A stretch of DNA of 64,000 nt from Bombyx mori (lineage: Eukaryota; Arthropoda; Insecta; Lepidoptera; Bombycidae): the NCBI RefSeq assembly GCF_030269925.1, contig NC_085127.1:10051501-10115500 (forward strand), in the 5' to 3' direction. This document shows, piece after piece, positions 59,532-64,000 of this stretch; position 1 is the stretch's first letter; every line of letters starts with the position of its first letter. The position numbers and the translations under genes are program-made. The notes under the pieces are model-generated. The model made no database searches. It was given only the letters and a program-made list of their open reading frames with translations, and was not told where the DNA came from.

Positions 59532-60032
59532 TACGCAGTCCGTAACTGGTAGCTCCTTTAGTTTCCAATAAATAAAATACACTATTACATTATGCATAGC
59601 GGTTACCACAAATCAATTTTGATTCTGTTGAACGGACAATGAAATCGAAGCTATTTAATCGTATTAAATTTAAACCGATAACAACCATTTCAACATTTCT
59701 CCATGAATACAAAATTAATTAATCTAACAGTTTCCGTCTAATGTTTATTCTTGATAATAATCTACAAAGGTATAGATAGAGCTGTTCGTTTTTAATCGAC
59801 TTTAATGGTAAATTAGATTATACGGGAAACAGTAGGCAATCGTTTTGTTTAATATACACACATCAGCGTGGAAGCATTTACGATGCAGTGGCTCATAAGA
59901 ACGTCTGTTTTCGGCGTAAGCCAAAGTTCACAGTTGGTATAACATATGTAATTGCTATTCCTGATGTTAAAAATTGTGAATAAGTTTTTTTAGAAACGAA
60001 AAAAATGAAACAGTGTAGGTATAAAAAAAATA
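59532..60032. other. Intronic non-coding stretch
   Basis: AT-rich, nothing recognised. Confidence 0.45.
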
Positions 60033-60362
60033 TGTGTGGTGTCGTCGGACACCGGATAGGAACCAAGTTCCTTGTTATAAAAATATTAATTCTAAGTTCC
60101 ATTCGAGGAATAAAGAAAATAATTATTCGGGTATACATTTTTTATTATGATTCTTTTATTCATAAAAATAAAATAAAAACCACCTTTCAAAGTTATCAAC
60201 TTCATTTTATTCACAATGATTTATAAAAAATATGTTATTTTTTGTACGTTATTACAAAGTTAAGTCGTACACTGTGTGCATTACTAATAAAAATCTTACG
60301 TTACGGACGTTTTTTTCCGGTTAGGATACCCCTCCGCATCGTCCCATAAGGAGCTTCGTTCC
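60033..60362 (+). repeat. Hairpin-ended repeat, copy 2
   Basis: It opens with GGTGTCGTCGGACACC and GGAACCAAGTTCC and ends GGAGCTTCGTTCC. The second half (from ATATGTTATTTTTTGTACG to CCCTCCGCATCGTCCCATAA) is nearly identical to 4168-4288, while the middle differs. The stems are kept although loop bases differ from copy 1. Confidence 0.6.
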
Positions 60363-61683
60363 AAAATAAAAAGGGATATAAAAGAATTTTAATTTATGTT
60401 GAAATGGTTTGTAAAGGTTGCTCGGAATATACTGACGGGGTATTGCAAATTAACGATGCGTGAACTTGCCCCCGGCTACCTTTTGTGGAGACAAATTGAG
60501 CTGTGTGTATGCTAATGTTATGGGCTATCCTTCGTGCAGTTCATCGCTTTTAGATTAGTAGTTGAAAGGTCAATCGAATGGAATTCAATTTTGTAGATGG
60601 AAAGCTCGAAGTCGACGCCCACATTTATGTAAAGCGGAGTTAAAGTTTGTTTGTTTTTTGTATTGTTATTTTGCTCTCGATTCTATTTTAAGTCGTCTCT
60701 CAACAGTGGAATCATGTCTGATTAATAATATCCTTTATTCTTATAAACATAAAGCTTCTAAAGATTTTAGCTACAAAACATATCGATTAGAGGGTAGTTG
60801 TTAAAATGATTTACGAAAATGAAGGCATAGGCAAATATTTGTAAAAAAAAAATTGTATGAACGTATTTGCGTAAGCCAAAATGTGAGTTCAAGTTATATT
60901 GGTGTATTATTCTTTACATTAAGATATAATAAAAACATAAACAGCACTAAGGTCTTATCACAAGCTTTTAAATATATAAGTTTGAAACGGATTTGTGTTG
61001 TACTTTAGGACAGATGTTTAAAAATACCAACAAATGGAGTCATCAAAATAAACTATCGTTTCAGATTCAGATTATCGGTTCAGATTAATTTTATCTAATA
61101 TCTATACTAGAAATGGGAAAAAGGCTGTTTTTATTTTTTTAATTGATCCAAACCGCTGTTTTTATTTTTTTAATTGATCCAAACCAAAACTTTTCAGTAA
61201 CTACTAAACTAACTAAATATATTAATGAGTTGTCAAACAGAGTACTGAATTATTTTGTCTTTGCCTATTTATAAATACATGTACACTTCAGTTACATAAT
61301 CAAATATATTATTCTACCGTTCAATTTTATTTACCTGAATCAATGTTGAACATTTAACCTCGTTAGTGCTACATTTCTAAAGGATTTGTAGGTACAAGCG
61401 GAGGGCTACGTACCTATAAATTACTTGGTGCCTCTTGTAAGGTAGGACGGGTTCCATTTAAACCAATTTATCTTTACTTGATTTATTAAGGGTCCCTTTA
61501 ATTAAATGAACTCCGAAATATTGGTGGGTCCGTTCTGAACGAATTATTTCAGTTTGTTTAATCAAATGAGTTGTATTATTTATTTCAGAATATAAGTTGG
61601 ATTGAGGGATATTTAATAAATTTGTTTGTTATACATCTTATTAGTAACGTTTACTGTAGACATTTTAGCCCACACACACAGGT
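60363..61683. other. Intronic non-coding stretch
   Basis: A short direct repeat (GCTGTTTTTATTTTTTTAAT) occurs twice at 61122-61180. The 80-codon frame at 60562-60804 has no domain. Confidence 0.45.
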
Positions 61684-61866
61684 TACTGAGTTTCTTGCTA
61701 GATCTTCTCAGTGGTTCGCGATTTCGATACATCGGTCGATTCTGAGAAGCACCGCTCTTGCTAGTGTTAGCAAATTCTCTTAGATTGAGCCCGCAAGCTC
61801 AGCCACCCATCAAGGCGTATCTAGAATAGCCCCTTATATCCCCAGGGAAGAGGTAGAAAACAAAAT
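61684..61866 (+). mobile_element. 5'-truncated 3' end of the Jockey/L1-like LINE, copy 3, old
   Basis: A diverged version of copies 1 and 2: TTACTGAGTTTCTTGCTAGA, then ATCTTCTCAGTGGTTCGCG and GCACCGCTCTTGCTAG. Confidence 0.72.
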
Positions 61867-61945
61867 AATAGTCTATAAATACATTCCGGTTACAAGAGTG
61901 AGACAATCGATAGAGAATACAATAGTGGTTATTGGTTATAGTTTT

Positions 61946-62187
61946 ACTGGTGGTAAAACCTCATGCGAGTCCGCACGGGTAGGTACCACCACACCTGCTT
62001 CTGCCGTGAAGCAGTAATGCGTTTCGGTTTAAAAGGTGGGGCAGGTGTTGTAACTATACTGATACCTTAGAACTCATATCTTAAGATGGGTGGCGGCACT
62101 TACGTTGTAGATGTCTATGGGCTCCAGTAACCACTTAACACCAGGTGGGCTATGAGCTCGTCGACCCATCTATGCAATAAAAAAATC
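61946..62187 (+). mobile_element. Bm1 SINE, 5'-truncated
   Basis: From ACTGGTGGTAAAACCTCATG to CTATGCAATAAAAAAAT. The A tail is present. Confidence 0.85.
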
Positions 62188-62684
62188 ATATCCTTCAGGA
62201 CGCGACGACTTGTTGTTACTCAATTCAATTCAAAGTCATCGTATTTATTTCAAAGAAGCTACCAAAGGAATCTTACAAACAACGTAACACCACTTTTTTT
62301 TTCATATAAACATATAATCCGGTAATACTTGAAATACGTAATATGAAGGATAAATTCGTGTTTTTCAAAAATGAAGAACGAGCACTGACTAAGAAAAATA
62401 AATAATATTTCATAAAAAAAAGTTGAAAGCGTACTTTCTCGAAATACCAGCGGTGCTTAGCGAAAATGATTGTAATAAATTCGAAGCTGCTAACTGTCGA
62501 AGCTTAAGTGACTTGAGTGTTTTGTTTACTTCGAAATTCGTATTTGTTTTATAATTCCTATCTCGCTTATGCCTTTTCGGTGTTACGGCGAAATTCGGAA
62601 TTAAGGTACACGAACGCTATGAGTTACGAGCTTAGGTTTGCCGTTAATTTGACAATTTAATGAGCATTTCACACGTAATTATAA
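62188..62684. other. Intronic non-coding stretch
   Basis: AT-rich, nothing recognised. Confidence 0.45.
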
Positions 62685-62781
62685 TTATTGCTTACATGGA
62701 TGGACGAGTTCACAGCCCACCTGATGTTAAGTTGTTACTGGAGCCCATAGACATCTACAACGTAAATGTGCCACCCACCTC
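62685..62781 (-). mobile_element. Bm1 SINE fragment
   Basis: The last 95 bp of Bm1 (on the plus strand ATTGCTTACATGGATGGACG to GTGCCACCCACCTCG), cut off just before the MITE-like element at 62801. Confidence 0.75.
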
Positions 62782-62800
62782 GAAAATGAATGCGCCAACC

Positions 62801-63056
62801 TGAATGTGCAATTTCGAAAAGGGCACATGTCGCATATTTTATCAAATACGTTTTCTCATATACATGTAGTTTTGAGGCTTACCTACACCCATTTTATAAT
62901 AATTCCAGTAATTTTCATTTGCTAATTAATACTAAAATATATCTAAAAAGTTAATATTTTAAATTTTACACTGCTTTAGAAAATAATCAGTTTTTTTTTC
63001 ATTTCCTGAACATTTTACATTTTCAGAGATGTGCCCTTTTCGAAATTGCATATTCA
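62801..63056. mobile_element. MITE-like element with 28-bp terminal inverted repeats
   Basis: The left end TGAATGTGCAATTTCGAAAA followed by GGGCACAT is matched in reverse complement at 63029-63056 with a single difference. The 256-bp body is AT-rich with no coding frame. No target duplication is obvious. Confidence 0.7.
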
Positions 63057-64000
63057 ATTGTTGCTTAGAGCTTCTACATACTGTTAGATAGAATTACAAA
63101 GAATCGTAACGCATACAGATAGTTTAATGAAATTTGCAAAAGCCGTCATCTGAAAAACACATTTGGGGAGTGTTGTGGTTTTTGAAGTGTAATCAAACCT
63201 GTCGTGCTCTTTTCTGACGCAAAGCTGTTACTTTTCTCGGTTTGAAAAGTGAAGTAGCCTTTACAACTGAGAAATGGGCCTCATGTGTCGAAATTACGCA
63301 ACTTGTTTTGTAATGTAGCCTCCAGTAAATACATAACATTAAGGAAGGTTAAACTCGTACGTAAATATCATGTAGGATCATAACAAAAGTTATGGCTTAA
63401 TTGAGAATTTTGAATATATTTTTGTTGGTACACTGCGACAATTTTTGTATAGATTTAAATGAAAATAACGTCTACTTCAGTAACAATTATTGGGGCTTAT
63501 GTTTTGTTACTAAAAAATAAAAATAGTAGAAAACTTTTGGTAATAATTACACTTATAAAAAATATTAAATTCGAAGACCCAAAATTTCATTGGCTCACCC
63601 TTTCGCTTTTGCAACAGAAAAGCTTTGTGATTAGGGCCGACCGATGTCCCAAGATAAGATATCACCGAAATCAAGTTCCATTTTCGCCCGAATTTCAATA
63701 CTTAACATTGGGCCGAGGCAAAGTTTCCGGACCCTAACGGAGTATTCGTTGTATCGGGGGGACCTGCACAATATTCTGTCATATATTTATCACTGTCAGT
63801 TCGGGTCAGACGCAAGTGGAATTCAATTTATTTTCGGTCTGCCTCGCGATTTCCCGTGTGAATTCGGTACCGTGTTAGAAACTCGAAATTGAAAATAAAC
63901 ATTGGTATATTTCATTTTGGGAAGTTTTTGAATCGATGTGTTTTTGTTTCGCTTCGCTCGAGGTACGCCTAGGGATGTTTCCGTATTTCATCTTGATTGA
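63057..64000. other. Intronic non-coding stretch to the window end
   Basis: Frames at 63459-63892 on both strands overlap in different frames and have no known domain. AT-rich. The last 50 nt carry CGCTTCGCTCG, perhaps a decayed Helitron end. Confidence 0.4.

Noticed and set aside
63459..63892. Open frames near the window end as possible MUN-domain exons
   Set aside because: Translations do not resemble the MUN domain or the segment expected right after C2B, and the frames overlap in different phases.

Overview
This is an AT-rich, repeat-laden invertebrate genomic window. It is almost certainly lepidopteran and most likely the silkworm Bombyx mori or a close relative. The evidence is the many copies of a tRNA-headed SINE that I recognise as Bm1, two maT-type (DD37D) mariner transposons, short Helitron-like elements that run from TC to CTAG between A and T, a two-ORF Jockey/L1-like LINE, and an R1-clade LINE. 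No tRNA, rRNA, CRISPR or bacterial operon structure is present.

The one host gene I can identify is unc-13 (Munc13 family, synaptic-vesicle priming), on the + strand. A very large first coding exon (about 14730-19286, 1519 residues, with an N-terminal coiled coil and a basic Trp-containing helix near its end) is joined by GT-AG introns to small exons. These give the conserved N-P-F-Y-S-N-I-D-S-M-P-D-I-R-P-R-R-K-S segment (22803-22893), the linker (24452-24526), the C1 zinc domain (24731-24950), the C1-C2B linker (27683-27803), a pair of equal-length alternative exons (28116-28222 and 28366-28472), and the C2B domain (29968-30109, 30312-30438, 31095-31235). I read these exons by hand from conserved protein sequence, splice sites and phase. 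No exon of the MUN or C2C region was found, so the last intron appears to run from 31236 past the end of the window (over 32.7 kb).

Layout: 1-14.6 kb is upstream sequence with a possible exon at the very edge, Helitron-like elements, Bm1 copies and a nested maT-in-Helitron insertion. 14.6-31.2 kb is unc-13 with one full-length Bm1. 31.2-64 kb is the giant intron. It holds a full-length Jockey/L1-like LINE on the minus strand (35709-40918, 12-bp target duplication), a second, decayed maT (41526-42763), a full-length R1-clade LINE on the plus strand (about 51187-57557, 14-bp flanking direct repeat, intact ORF2), truncated 3' ends of two LINE families, MITE-like fold-backs, minisatellites and a perfect 23-bp hairpin at 58107-58156.

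The most interesting points are: (1) the two mutually exclusive unc-13 exons, both 107 nt, so that using both or neither breaks the frame; (2) the small exon 2, which is open in two frames with two donors 4 nt apart; (3) a direct repeat at the R1-clade LINE 5' end that is complementary to its own 5' leader, with a further short pairing that recalls the HDV-like ribozyme layout; and (4) the perfect hairpin at 58.1 kb.
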